Shown here piece after piece: positions 1-12,118 of a stretch of DNA of 57,336 nucleotides. A model generated the notes under the pieces. The model was given only the letters and a program-made list of their open reading frames with translations, made no database searches and was not told the origin of the DNA. Origin of the DNA: Leucogyrophana mollusca (lineage: Eukaryota; Basidiomycota; Agaricomycetes; Boletales); the NCBI GenBank assembly GCA_021014945.1, contig MU266515.1, positions 1 to 57,336 on the forward strand, read 5' to 3'. The number at the start of each line of letters is the position of its first letter. Position 1 is the first letter of the stretch. The translations under genes were made by a program, and so were the position numbers.

Positions 1-408
1 GATCTTGAGAACGTATTTCTATCTACAGGTACCACGAACCCGACCACAGATTCTGGCTCTGTGGTTGACTCTGTGGCTGACAAAGACTCTCTGCATCAGA
101 TGTTAAATTCGTATATGCACCGATTAATAAATCCGTATTGTTGGATTCGTGCCTGTCACACATCCGACTGCGTACAATAAATTCGTTGATGAATCCGAGG
201 GTGACACGTGTCCAGTCACACATTTACAATCTATCCCCGAGTTCTCCCCCCAATCTGTGGCAACCGCGAAAAGGGCTGTGCCTCTGGTGTGACCGCAACT
301 TTAACAGATTCCTTACCAAACAAATGGAATCTGATAGCATAGAACGGTAGGGTCATTTGAGACACCGATGGGCGCCACCATATTGACACGAACTCTCACC
401 TCTTCCAG

Positions 409-1317
409 CAAATGGCACAAGGCATTCGCGAATGATATTCCTACACATCTCAAACATCTGACTGGTGTGCGCAGCTTAACTTATCATCGATGTTGATTAC
501 CTGCTGATTTCGGCTGCAGGAGATCTCTGCGGACTTCGATAGAACGAAGGATCAGATTGGTAAAGTTCTACCAGTGTGAGTTTGCAGGTTCAACTAGGCT
601 GACCTTTCGCTAGTCGCGTGCGCTCCACCCAGTATACGCGCGAAGATTAGAGCCGCCAGTGATCAGTTAGATGCCCGCACAGCGCTCACCTCAGCTCGGG
701 GACGCTACCTCGACGTTATCGACAAGCTCCAAAGGTCAGTTTCTCGGTGTGTTCCCGGAGTACGTCGCCATTTACGGCAAGGCTGCAGGAGTTACAAGGG
801 CACATTTAGTAACGTGCTGCAGACACAACTAAAGCCTCACTACTCCAGAGTTGCGGCTCAAAAGGGTAGGGGGATGCTCCGTCGGATGAAGGTAAACGTA
901 AAATCACTACTCAATACTCGACAACTTACCATCGTCCAGGAGGAGAACGAGCAATATTTCTCGGCGGAATCCTCAGAACTATTCCTTGGGGTAGTTGACA
1001 GCATTGTACAGTCTTTCCGAGATGCCCACGACGACGGACAGAAGGAGTTCGAGGAAGAGCTGGAACGGCTTTATCGACATTTCCAGGGCTCCCTCGTCTG
1101 TGAGTCTCTTCGTGTTTCGGCACTCACGATGCTGATGATCTCCTATATAGGTGTGCAAGGCAGCGCTGACGGAAATCAGGTTGCTACAAAGGACGCAAAG
1201 GCAATGGTAGCCCTCATTAGTGATTTCAACCAGAAATCGAACATCTTTGTGGAAGCCATCGACTCCCGCCTTCACCATCTTGCCAACAACGGGGATGCCA
1301 TGGCCGTCGACCCATGA
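409..1317 (+). CDS. C-terminal part of a large helical protein (possibly SLIP-GC-like GTPase family); 5' part missing
   Basis: A spliced reading frame can be followed from an acceptor near 408 to the TGA ending at 1317. Exons are about 409-470, 537-577, 615-1096 and 1152-1317, joined by short introns. The product is charged and helical, with segments such as FANDIPTHLKHL, LDARTALTSARGRYLDV and EEELERLYRHFQGSL, and ends in AMAVDP. No GTP-binding motif lies in the window; only about 400 bases remain upstream, so the 5' part probably lies off the left edge. The pattern reminds me of the helical C-terminal region of fungal nuclear GTPase SLIP-GC-type (dynamin-like) proteins, but this is recollection of style, not an identified domain. 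It could also be a decayed 5'-truncated relic. Confidence 0.35.
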
Positions 1318-2163
1318 TGCTGTTTTGCGCATATCTCGCATGGCAGATTCCTAAAACTCCTCGCTGGCGCATTCATTCACCCGCGTTCGAACGTCCGCAT
1401 TGTCGACTTCTCGCTCTCGATTCCTACGACACTGTATTATTGAATTGCCCTTGTATCAAGACGACCTGCCTTCAAGTTGTAGCATACTCGAAAAGCCCTG
1501 GGCCGATATGATGTTACTCAGGTTTTGTTCAATTCACGTCTGCTACTCAGAGAACGGCCCACCAATTCAAGAGGTTGGAGTGAAAGAGTCGATCGATGGA
1601 CCTGGCACGAAACATAGAAGTTATCCTAAAAACATTGACCTGTCGTAAACGTCGTAAAAAAAACCGTATGTATCAGTCGTAACGAAGCAACGTGATCCGC
1701 ATCCAACATATCTGTCAAGAAACCGCTCCATACCAGCACCGCCGAATGTCGCGAACGCGGACCTCACCAGATATATGTACTATCAACCGGGATTCATGTC
1801 CCCGATATCTCGGAAGGACCAAGAATCTGACTCGATGCCCAAGTCCATAGGAACTCGCACATTGCCTGATCCATATCCTTCCTCATCAACCTCCGCCTAA
1901 TGTTAGTCTCCGGTGGAACTTGACGAGTTTGCTCAATATCCGTTGATCTGTGAACGACAGCCATGATTCATTTTGAATTTGTCTAGCAATGAGGATGCAA
2001 GTGGATGAAAAGAATGAAAAGAGTAAAGAATGTGCACGGGAAAAGGGTAGCCCAGCTAATGAACAACGATGATAACCAAGCAGATGGAGACCGAGACAAA
2101 TGCGAATGATGCAATGATTTTTTGTTGAAGCTTAAGTGACGGCACGGAAGGTGACGCTCACGC
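1318..2163. other. intergenic, nothing recognised
   Basis: Only short unrelated frames are present. The stretch separates the 3' end of the left-edge gene from the 3' end of the DUF6534 gene, so it is a convergent intergenic region with no promoter expected. Confidence 0.5.
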
Positions 2164-3715
2164 TTATAGCGCCATCGTTGGTGGAACTTTGCCATCTGCT
2201 TCGAAAGAACCGGTGTCGCACGTCTGCTGGACGTCTTTACGCACCTCGAGCTGGATGTTCCGGGTCGTCTCTGCTGGAGCCCAGCCAATACTCTATTCCG
2301 TGACGTTAGCCTATGTTATGCTGCGACGCCAGAGGTACATACCGAGCCAACGTCATAAGTGCCTGCCATCTTGTTCTTGAGTTCTGTGCGCGTAAGCAGG
2401 GTGTCAAGGAGGGTCTTGGTGACCACGAAAGTCAGTCTCGCCTGTACAGTGTACGACGATGGTCAAAGAGGAGACTAACGTTGGTGTAGATCCGACCGAT
2501 AGGGACAGCAAACATCCCATAAAGGTTGGTATCCGGCCAGCTGAGGAAAGACACCAGATCACCAAGCGAGAAGATTCCAGCGAAAAGACCGGTCTGGATT
2601 GCGCCACGGATGAGGCGGTTGAGCACGGTATCAGTCTTACGGAAACCCGTACGGGACCGGGAGAGGATGATTGTAAGGGTAGCTACACGGGGACGTCTTT
2701 AACTGTCCAACCACGGCGCAGCAACTTACTCACCTGTGATAAAGGCATCGCACCCCACTTGCATCGCAAGCCATGCAGTCACAATGTTGTTAATCTTGGG
2801 GAGCTCAACCAACCTATTTGTGAGCATTAGCGTACATCGCGTCGGTCACCGGCATACAATGACCGTACACTTTGATAATCCACGCCTTGATACCGCATGC
2901 CATCCCTAATGCAAAGGAAGGAATAGCAAGCAGGATAACGACGCCGAACAAAACCTTGCTGTTGCTTAGACGAAGGATGCTGCATGAAAAAGTTAGGAGA
3001 ATACACGCTCCCGGGTGATCGACGTGACCTACCGATAACCAAGGAAGACCTGGGTAACGAGCGCTGCAAGGGCTGTAGCAATTGGTGTGAATGTGTATGG
3101 CCAAACAGCAACTGCGAAAACAGGTTAAGCCTAAAAAGAGCCGATGTAGTGAGTAGTCTTACTGGTCAACGCCGTAGGGTTGCCATAGTTCTCGACGCTT
3201 CGACATGTCCTCAGCTATCATTCCAGAAAGGTAAACTTTAGAAGATACGTACCAGTATATCCAGGCCATATAGATGGAAGTCGCACTGTGTATCGTGTCC
3301 AATATGAATAGGAATAGGACCATGTATCTGAGCCACCGACGTCAGTACATACGGTAGGTGAAACGGCTGGTAATAATACGCACTTGATTGCCGGTCGGTC
3401 CCCGAAGTCTGCACGGTTGCGCAAATCAATACCAGCTCCAACGTAACTGCCCCTTGATAAGGAGTTCAGTACTCACCCGATTTGTAGTATGCAGCAAACT
3501 GATACGTGACGAGGCCATAGAGGTAAGTATTGACTGAGCGACCCGATGATTAAGATCTACAACCCCTCCCCCACACAAAAATTATTGACTCACAGAAGAT
3601 ACCTATGAGCAAGGTGCCTGTAAGAAAATAGAGTATTCATTAACGAAAAAGCTCATGTCGGATAAACATGGAAGCAGGCCCAGAACATACCAATCGACGT
3701 ATCGTAGAGACCCAT
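2164..3715 (-). CDS. DUF6534-type seven-helix membrane protein
   Basis: Hand splicing gives a multi-exon protein that starts MGLYDTSIGTLLIGIF and continues with FNTYLYGLVTYQFAAYYKSG, DFGDRPAIKYMVLFLFILDT, VENYGNPTALT, VWPYTFTPIATALAALVTQV and YRILRLSNSKVLFGVV. It ends with the DUF6534 domain: TVLNRLIRGAIQTGLFAGIF, WPDTNLYGMFAVPIGRIYTN and TLLDTLLTRTELKN. A short hydrophilic tail ends in PPTMAL and a TAA at 2164-2166. Every join restores the family pattern in frame, so the gene looks intact. The family is large in Agaricomycetes. It is predicted to have about seven membrane helices, with the cytosolic DUF6534 part after the last. No biochemical role is established. The start was chosen because MGLYDT at the first ATG matches the usual family N-terminus. 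Confidence 0.85.
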
Positions 3716-6700
3716 GGTTGTCGGTGATCGCTCAGAATCCGGTCAAGGTACTGGAAGCGTGTCGTTCAAGAGTCCGTGTTTGTATAGTAAGTTCAAAGGA
3801 GGTGAAGTGTGACGGGGACTTGAAGAAAGCGTAAAATGCAGGCCCCGAGTTATATGCATCCGTACGGATGGACCCTGATCGGGTATGAAATAAGGTTCCA
3901 GGAATACTGGATCGCGTAGATTGTAAGACGTTTCTAGGTTCATGTTGCCTCCAGCATTGTCTGGGGAACCTGTCGCGACAGTCACAAGCTGGCCTGTAAT
4001 CTCACAGTTTCGACCGCTGTGCCCACTTGGTACCAGGCAACCTCTCGTGTTCCGGGCGAACAGCGTCGGCCATGGGTGAACAAGGGGATACCACGGTGGC
4101 CCTCAGATCCGAAATTCACGAACACTGCATTTGGGAGGTGTTGTAACCGAGTTGTAAACGCCGACATTGATGACGGCAAGCGAAGTGAAACCCTGCCCGA
4201 CTATTTTGGCAATATTTTGGGGTGAAAACTTGGTCCCTGGAAGAAACCACCTAACTTGCGCTTGGGACTTTGCGGTCGTCGGTCTTCATCGGTTGGTTTA
4301 AAAAATGAATTGAATCAGAAGATCAAATATACGGTTGCGTGGTGGTCATCGGTGTGCGCATGCTGCTGGTGTGGGTCGGAAGTAATAGAGTAATGCTTCC
4401 GCGGCTATTTTGCCTCTCATACTTCTCTCATGAAGTCCACTTTCTCGAAGTCGAAGGGGTGCTGATACCCTCAAGGCTCAGGGCAACCATCCACGCCGCA
4501 AAAGAAAACATCTGGTGGATGAGCCTTGAGCTCTTCTGGGATCGTTGAGGGCTACAATCCCACGCTCAAAGTTCAAACCCCAATCGATAAGATCGTCGAT
4601 GAGTGCAGGCCGTTCCTTATCTTGTACGTGTAGCCGTGTTCCAGGAAGCAAACTTCTAGTGCGTGGCAAGTCCGATTCATTCGCCGGAAAGTTCAGTCCT
4701 TAGCTGTTACAGGCTGTTACCTGTATGTGTAGCAAGTGTAATATTGGCGCGACGAGGGGTGAGTGGTAAGGCGAGGATGTGCACACGGCCGGCACCACAG
4801 TAGCTCCGATGGCAGTCAGCACGTTGTAGCAGGCCCAAAGCCTCGACAGAAGATCTGTAGATGTTTGTGATACGGTCGAAGTGTGGTGCAGATTCTGCAG
4901 GGCGATATATTCATATTGTAGCAAGGTGACTGTGGTTCACACCGATCAAGAAAATAAACTGACGGTCAGCCTAAGTTAACTGGTGGCATGATCCAAAGCC
5001 GCACCAAATTCACAAGTGACCAAACCCCACCGAAATATATGAGGGGGTACAAAACTGATCGGGGCTGATACGCAGTATGCCGGACGAAGTTGGATGATCG
5101 CATCGGAATCCACGAACCACGGCAGCATGAAATCTGGTGATCAAACACGGCGGAAGGGCACGAATCTGAGCACATTAACGTTATAAGGTGTAATGAATCG
5201 GTTGATGCAACTTCAAGATGGTAGAAGAGGCGTGGCTTTCGCTATTCGGCCAATACGGTAAACGCCCTATGGAGTGGATCAGTAATAAGCTAAAGGAAGG
5301 CGAAAAAAAAAACCTATATGTAATATGATATGGATATATGTACACCATAAGTGTACGCATCAGTGTTTTGCAGAGTGTATGATGGCTGAGCGCCTACATA
5401 CCGTTGGCATTTCACCAAGATGCGTCTCCTTCAAACCCCACTCAGAACCAACATGAATAAAGATCAATCGACCACGGTTGTTGGAAGTTGGAACAATTCA
5501 TCACGTTGAAGTTGATTTTCTGCTTCCTATGTGGACAATATTTCGCACCCCAGCTCCAACTTCGAACGTTCACGGTCGGCAGGTGCCCCGATGATTGGAT
5601 ACCTACTGTGTGGATTTGGTTTGGGTTGGGTGGAGGCCAGCGTCGGGTAAGCTTGCTGAACCCCAAAATTGAATTTCCGAAAGAGGTCAATGATCGGACC
5701 GCCACACAGTCACAGGAGGGGATTTCGGAATCGGAGGAGGGTCCAGTGAGGCTGAGTGTGAGCGCTTAAGCATCGATATCGCTCACGTGTGCTGACATCG
5801 ACACACAAATTCTTGAGAGATAGTCGGTGGGCTTCACAACGATGCAGGTCCAGAAACTTGCGAGAAAGCCTTGTTGGATGTCTCACTTGGTCCCGTGTCG
5901 TCCCATGACGGCTGGCTACCACATGGTGCACGACTTTCGAACTGAGGTTTACGATTGGTTCCAGGGACGGCGTCGGTAGCGAAGCAGCAACTCGCTAGAC
6001 GGGCAGGGTTGATGGGTGGGACGCATTGCACCGTAGCAGAAAAAAAAATTGGTAGGGGTATGTGCTTGAATGACCTCACCTCCGCCGACCCGTAGGATAG
6101 TAGCTTGTACCCTCTTCCGTCACAATTAAAAGAAGATGTCAGCTTATTGTCAGGTTTAGGGAGGCACTTGGGTCGCCAGGCACAGGTGGAGCGCAAGCTT
6201 AGATGGCTTGCCAGTGGCCCACCGTGCTGACGACCGTCGACAGCGTTATTGATCTAGGCGTTGGCTGGGGTCTCTCGAACACAGAACATGGCAGTTGATG
6301 AATCCTAGACAACTGAGCGAAAAGCCGGCAGTCACAGTCGGCAAGTCCGTGGTCGACGCTGGGGGAACAGTCACATGTGTCGAAATTTTCAGTTGTATGG
6401 CAGCACTGATATTTCGCCTCCGTTTGTCCGCCGTAAAATATCGTTAGGCCAAGAGTAAAACCCGGGGTAGACGTCAGCCTCGCCACTACTCCCACACCCA
6501 GCTACTTTTCGAGCCACAGACGGTAATGTCGGGCGTAGAGCCCATGGCATCGGTGACGAGGATCTTTAACTCCAACTCCAGCTCTTTCAAGAGCAAGCTC
6601 ATGAAAACCAAACGTCCGGTGGTCCTCAGTGAGATCACTCACATAGTGTGCCAGACAGGGGTGCCTTCAGTGGCGTCGTCGCTCGGAAGGGATGTAAGCA

Positions 6701-7987
6701 CGCATCTGGATGGCTAAAACTTGAGAACGCCTGGTGTCATTTTTTCTGCGAGCTTGTAGATGGTTTGCAGGGTCTGTGATGCTCGGCGTGGTATCGGCGC
6801 TACGTATATGAGAGGATTCAGCGAGAATCCAAGTCTATGACTTTACCATCGTCACGCCATCGGCTAGGCCAGTCCAAATCGTAAAACATATACTTCCTCG
6901 TTCTCCTCAGGCGGGGTTTTTCACTCTGCACGGGTACTGGGCTCGGTGCTACGCCATGCCAGTGTCGCGCCGCGGATAGAGAAGACTATCCAGCGGTGGT
7001 CCGTCCGGGTAAGATAGAACAGTTTTCCCTATCAAGGCGCCAAGATCGGGTGCATCATCCACCAAGGGTTGCATCTGGAGGTCAACGGCATACCTTTGAC
7101 ATAGGCAAGGCGGCACGTCATGGATATCTGCACCACAAACGGGTGGTAATGATCCCTCTTAACAAGTGAACCGTCGGTGCGCTGGAATACGCGCCTGTTC
7201 CGTGGCGGGTGTAATGCGCAGGGTGTGGCATCGGATGGTGTTTAATGTGTCAACGATACTTCCGAGTCCGTACTGGGCTGGAAGAATCGATAAAAGCGGG
7301 GTGAAGAGATGGGTCAACTCGACCACACCGACATTGGCTTACAAGCGCGTGAGTCCCCAGGTCTGACCTAGCAAAGCACGCAGTGTACGGCCAGATCAAG
7401 CCATTCAAGGAGAGTTCTGGCATGAATTTCGCTGCTACCATACCGGTTGAAGGGTTGTCGCACAAACCAACGGGGCCGCACAACCTAATCACGGGGCTTG
7501 CAGTCCTTCGAAGTGCAAGTCGTTGAGCTTTCTGGTGCCGTCACCTCAGAAAGCATTGAGCCCTGTGGGAAAGACCAACATGGTCCCGTATTCTCACGCT
7601 AGTCCATCGTCTCCACTCGAACCTCCAAGTCACCAACCTGGTTCTGGTGAATTTGGTGGCGATCACGAAGAGCATGGCTCTGATAAATCATGGATAACCG
7701 ACGGAGGCAAAGTCCCCGTAGTTGCAGAGGTCGGTCCAATCATTCGCCTGAGAACACTGCCCACATTGTTGACTGGTGGGCCTCGAGAGTAACCCAAGGT
7801 ATTTTCTTCCCAACACGGAATAGTTCTGTGGTGTTGTGTGCACTTACCTGCGCAGTGGAGAACTCAACCTCCGCGGATTGACCTCCCAACCTACTTATCG
7901 TATCGATAGCACGACTCCACGACATATATGGGTATGTACATACATAATGCATCTATGGATTCTCGGCTCATATCTCACACAGCTATC
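3716..7987. other. 4.3-kb gene-poor stretch
   Basis: No coherent gene could be assembled on either strand. Open frames are short and end without splice sites that extend a conserved pattern. The best isolated fragment is a 63-codon minus-strand frame at 4478-4669 with a protein-like composition (LIDDLIDWGLNFERGIV), which I could not place. Another proline/serine-rich plus frame lies at 7523-7792. These may be relics of decayed genes or chance. Confidence 0.4.
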
Positions 7988-9523
7988 TCACCACCCTCTC
8001 GCTTCGAAATCCTCCAAAACATCCTTCGTAGTTTCAGTCATCGTTCGGTAATCGAGCCCGAATATTTCAGTCGCTCTGTCTGTTATGTAGCTGAACATGT
8101 GACGCGTGGCGGGATTGGCAGAGCCAGCTCCCGGATTTCCAACTGGAAGTGGTTGTGACAATTTTGGTGCCGGGTATAGAGCGTTCGCAGCATCGACTAC
8201 AGGGGAACGTAATTAACAGGTGCTTGCAGAAAACCGGTAATGTACGCACTGAAATCCTGCCACTTGAATTGACCTGTCGACGACATTAACAATTCATGCA
8301 CTCTTGAATGCCAGGCGGCTATTTAACAGGCTTACCAGCGCTGATTATAATCCTCTTCGAACCTGCAGCTGGTTTTTCCAGTGCGAGCGCATGCGCTTTA
8401 GCGAGGTCGCGAACATCAACCCAGCTGCTCCCCTTCGTCGCGAGATCCTCATCGGTCATGCCGCTCGAAGTGGGGTGCGTGACGTACTTGTACCACTCCG
8501 ACACTGATGTATTCAGAGAAGACGGAGTGGTGACTTCGTGTATCGCGGGCTACGACGTCAGTAGGATCACCCCTGCAGATCTCACAAGAAACCGCTGCTT
8601 ACCCCAAAGACCTAGAAACCAAGGAACCAGACGATGATTTGGATGGTACATTTGACTAATCATGAATGGGGCAGACGTACATAGGGTGGGTGCAGCACGA
8701 CCATGTCCCAATTGATTTTGTTCTGGTTTTCTTCCCAGAATTTCCACGCCGCTGAGAGAAACAAATGGACCTCAGAGTGTATATGGCGACTGGTGATTTC
8801 TGGTCCACTTGCCTTTCTCGGCAAGAGTCTTCGACGCTCTGTACTTGATCGGCGCGGTAAGAGCAGGGCCACCTTGTGCGAGGAGTTCAAGACTTTGCTC
8901 ATTCCAGTCACTCTCATCGAATACTTGTGGTTCTGGGTCATTATGGATGATTGAACCCGTCGAAGCGGTGACGATGATGCGCTTTACCGAAGCGCTAGGA
9001 GGAGCGATTTGATGAGATAGAACAGAGGAACGGAAACCGAAAGGAAGACTACTCACCCGTGCTCCATGGCGCTTCGAAGCATACCGACTGTGCCATTGAC
9101 CGCGGGCGGGATTAGTTCTAAAGAGGCATGAGCGTGGCCTGGGTATGAGTGAGATGGACGAAGGCTGTACTCTCGATGTTATCCTCAGTCAAGCTCACAG
9201 GGGATGCGACATGTTCGATCGCATCAACTCCCTTTACAGCCTCATCAAATGCCCCTATCTATTAGGGTAGGTTAAAGGCATTGCAGGGAAACAAGACAAG
9301 TAACACAAACCTTAGCCATGTCCGGAACAACCACGATCTCGTGTTTATCGCCATAGTTGCCAAATATCACCTTTAGATGTCTTCCCTTCTCCTCTGTACG
9401 AACAGAGCTGCGAACCGAGTATCCGCGCTCCAGGAGGGTGCGCACAACCCAGACGGCGATAAATCCGTTTGCACCAGAGACGAGAACCTTCTGATTGGCA
9501 GCAGGAGTTTGGAGAGCAGGCAT
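7988..9523 (-). CDS. extended SDR, dihydroflavonol/methylglyoxal reductase-like (SDR1)
   Basis: NAD(P)-dependent reductase of the GRE2/dihydroflavonol-reductase type, predicted to reduce a carbonyl in the cytosol. It starts MPALQTPAANQKVLVSGANG and carries the Rossmann fold at once. The catalytic Ser lies in VTASTGSI and the YxxxK motif is YRASK. The C-terminal part includes SSWVDVRDLAKAHALALEKP and ends EDFEARGW. All exons join in frame, including a 9-nt exon (8603-8611, Val-Phe-Gly) and one intron with a GC donor at 8811-8812. The third glycine of the nucleotide-binding GxxGxxG is alanine (GANGFIA), unlike both paralogs. SDR2 lies directly upstream in tandem; SDR3 is at 44.4 kb. A TATA-like ATATAAG sits about 35 bp before the start. 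Substrate unknown. Confidence 0.88.
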
Positions 9524-9975
9524 TGTGGGATGGATTTCGGAAGGTCGAAGAGGCTTCTTATATCTTCAGGTCAGGTGCAACAGTCAGCTAGTATTCGATG
9601 GTTGCTGACCCCTAAACTTGATGCCGACCAGCCACGCAACCCCAGCTTTATCGGTGGCCAACTTTCCGTGGAGTCCGGGAACGCAGAGTCATCCTCAAGC
9701 GTTGTCAGCGGAGTTTCGCCTAGTTCTGGGGAACGGTGTACAGAAACCAGCTTGCGTATTGATCACGTTGAAGTTTGGATTTCTCGCGACCCATGCCGTG
9801 TGTCGACAGCCAGCCCTGTCCGATTCTTGCCCATTTGGGGAACACCACGATTGGCAGATGCTGACGGGAAATCAGTGACTAGAAGCTTATAGCCAAGTTG
9901 AAGCTCTCGACAATCCTTAATCTATGTTGATTCAAGCCAGGTTACTTATTCTAAGCCCCTTCTTGCTGACATCTT
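9524..9975. other. intergenic between tandem reductases
   Basis: This 452-bp spacer holds the SDR1 promoter, with ATATAAG on the minus strand around 9558-9564, and the 3' flank of SDR2. A long plus-strand frame at 9377-9892 crosses SDR1 exon 1 in antisense and shows no family features. Confidence 0.5.
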
Positions 9976-11496
9976 TCACCATCCTCTCGACTCGAAGTCA
10001 GCTAACATATCCTCGGTTGTCTCAGCGATCGTGTGATATTTGAGACCGAAGATATCCCTCGCTCGATCTGTCTTAAAGACGAGCATGTGGATGGCAGCGG
10101 GATCGGCTGACCCTGCGCCTGGGTTCCCCACTGGCAAGGGCTGCGATAGCTTGGGTGGCGGGGAGATGGCATTGGCGGCGTCAACTGAAAAAAAAAGTGT
10201 GAGATCATGAACTGGACGAGAAGCGACGGTGTACGCACGGAAGTCTTGCCACTTCCATACTCCTGAGGGATGAAAGAAGTCAGTTGTCATACTATTGCAG
10301 TCGCGCGATAAGGAAGTTCACCTGCATTAATGATGATCCTCTTCGAGCCGGCCGCCTCCTTCTCCAGTGCGAGCATATGCGCCTCGGCAAGGTCGCGGAC
10401 GTCAACCCAGCCTCCGCCCCTGGTGGCAAGGAACTCGTTGGTTGCCCCACTTGACGTCGGGTGAACGATAAACTTGTGCCACTCCAATGTCGATATATTC
10501 AGAGCAGATGGGCTTGCCACGTCATGGATTGTGGGCTGCGATATAGACGATAAGCGTGTCAATCTCGTACTTCAGAGCAATTATCTTACTTACCCCGAAA
10601 ACCTAGACATTTCCAAGGACGAGTTAGGCGGTGAGCCATAATTGATGTTCAGTGGGCACGTACGTATGGAGGATTGAGGACGACGATATCCCAGGTAATC
10701 TTCCCTCGATTCTCTTCCCAGAACTTCCAAACCGCTATGAGAGTAAGTATGAGATGGTGCTTCAACGGACTACTCAGTTAGAAATTCGCCTTTTTCAGCA
10801 AGCGTCTTGGATGCTCTGTACTTTATATGTCCTATCAGCCTAGGACCGCCTTCTGCGAGAATCTCGAGACACTGCTCGTTCCAGTTGTTTTCGTCGAATT
10901 CGAGTGGGTTGGGGTCATCACGGACGACTGCAGCAGTTGATGAAGTAATGACCACGCGTTGGACCGAGGTGCTACAGCGGGGGTGGTTTAGTTCGGCGAA
11001 ACCGCGAACTTGACCGTGACTCGATTCGGGGACTTACCCGTGTTTAAGGACGCTATGAAGCATACCAACTGTGCCATTGACCGCGGGTGTAATCAGTTCT
11101 ACGGAGAGGTGAGGACAAGCCCGATAGACCAATCGAGACGGTTACCGTAGGGATCCTCTACGTTGAAGGTAACAGGAGATGCGATATGTTCGACCGCGTC
11201 GACACCTTTCACTGCTTCATCGAATGCTCCTTCCTATCAGACAAAACTCAGTGTATTAGACAACATCACAAAGATCGTCAGACCTTCGTGATGTCTGGGA
11301 CAACCACAATTTCATGTTTATCGCCGTATCCACCGAACATCTTTTTCAAGTGCTGGCCCTTTTCCTCGGCGCGTACGGCGCTGCGAACTGAGTAGCCTTG
11401 TTCAAGTAGGGTGCGCACAACCCAAATCCCGATGAATCCATTCGCACCAGACACGAGGACCTTTCGACTGGCATCTGGGGACTGGAGAGCGGGCAT
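9976..11496 (-). CDS. extended SDR, dihydroflavonol/methylglyoxal reductase-like (SDR2)
   Basis: Tandem paralog of SDR1 with the same exon layout. It starts MPALQSPDASRKVLVSGANG and has the full glycine motif GANGFIG, then KGVDAVEHIASPVTF, the YRASK catalytic pair and WVDVRDLAEAHMLALEKEAA, ending LADFESRGW. Exons join in frame. A 9-nt Val-Phe-Gly microexon is at 10594-10602. The intron after the YRASKTLAEK exon begins with GC (10790-10791, GCGAAT), a weak non-canonical donor. A TATA-like box stands about 50 bp before the ATG. The 450-bp separation and the shared strand point to tandem duplication. Predicted function is NAD(P)H-dependent reduction of a ketone or aldehyde; the natural substrate cannot be inferred. 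Confidence 0.88.
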
Positions 11497-12118
11497 CGTG
11501 AGCTAACACAAGGAGCGTCTAAGTGAAGTCCTCTATGTATAGAGCGCCTTTATAAGCAGTCTTCTGAATCCCATGAGGCAGTCACCTATAGTGGCGGTGC
11601 CTATCGGCCTTCAGCCATACCGCAAGGACTGTCTCAAACACGTATCTGTTGTCTATCAGCTGGCTGATCTCTGGCGGTCTTGTTTTCCGTTTCTTTAAAT
11701 CTGGGATCCCCATTTGCGGCTATGCAGCGAATTTCGGGGAGGCGGGCAATTTCATCCGCGTCTACTCGTGCTGATACTTTAGTGCCAGTGAATACTGGGC
11801 AATGCCTAGCATGGCTGGGCCTGGGGAAGGTACGTTATGAATCTGATGTGTTCCATTGGCACTTGAAGCTTGGAGCTTGAAACGTGCTACAGAGTATGAG
11901 GCCTTGAGCAAGCATAAGAAGCTAACCACCCTATCTGGAACGTGGGAGTTCGGGTTCAAGGAGCGTGGCTCGGGGCCACCTTACCAGCAGTTGGCACAAT
12001 TCTGCAAAAGAGGGCCATGCACCAGGGAAAGGAGTGAGTGGGGTGAATATGCGAGGAGATCTGACAGCCAGGGGCGCCGAGAGACATCACTACACTACTG
12101 CGGGAGGACGACACTCGG
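11497..12118. other. intergenic, nothing further recognised
   Basis: Carries the SDR2 promoter at its left side and the 3' flank of the kinase gene at its right. No coding pattern was found. Confidence 0.5.
11548..11554 (-). promoter_or_regulatory. TATA-like box of SDR2
   Basis: TATAAAG on the minus strand, 52 bp upstream of the SDR2 ATG. The position fits a core promoter with a short leader. Confidence 0.45.

Noticed and set aside
8161..8210. Stop codon (TAG near 8188) in the C-terminal region of SDR1, first read as a break
   Set aside because: It lies at the acceptor end of a short intron; with the intron removed, the frame reads on to EDFEARGW as in the paralogs.
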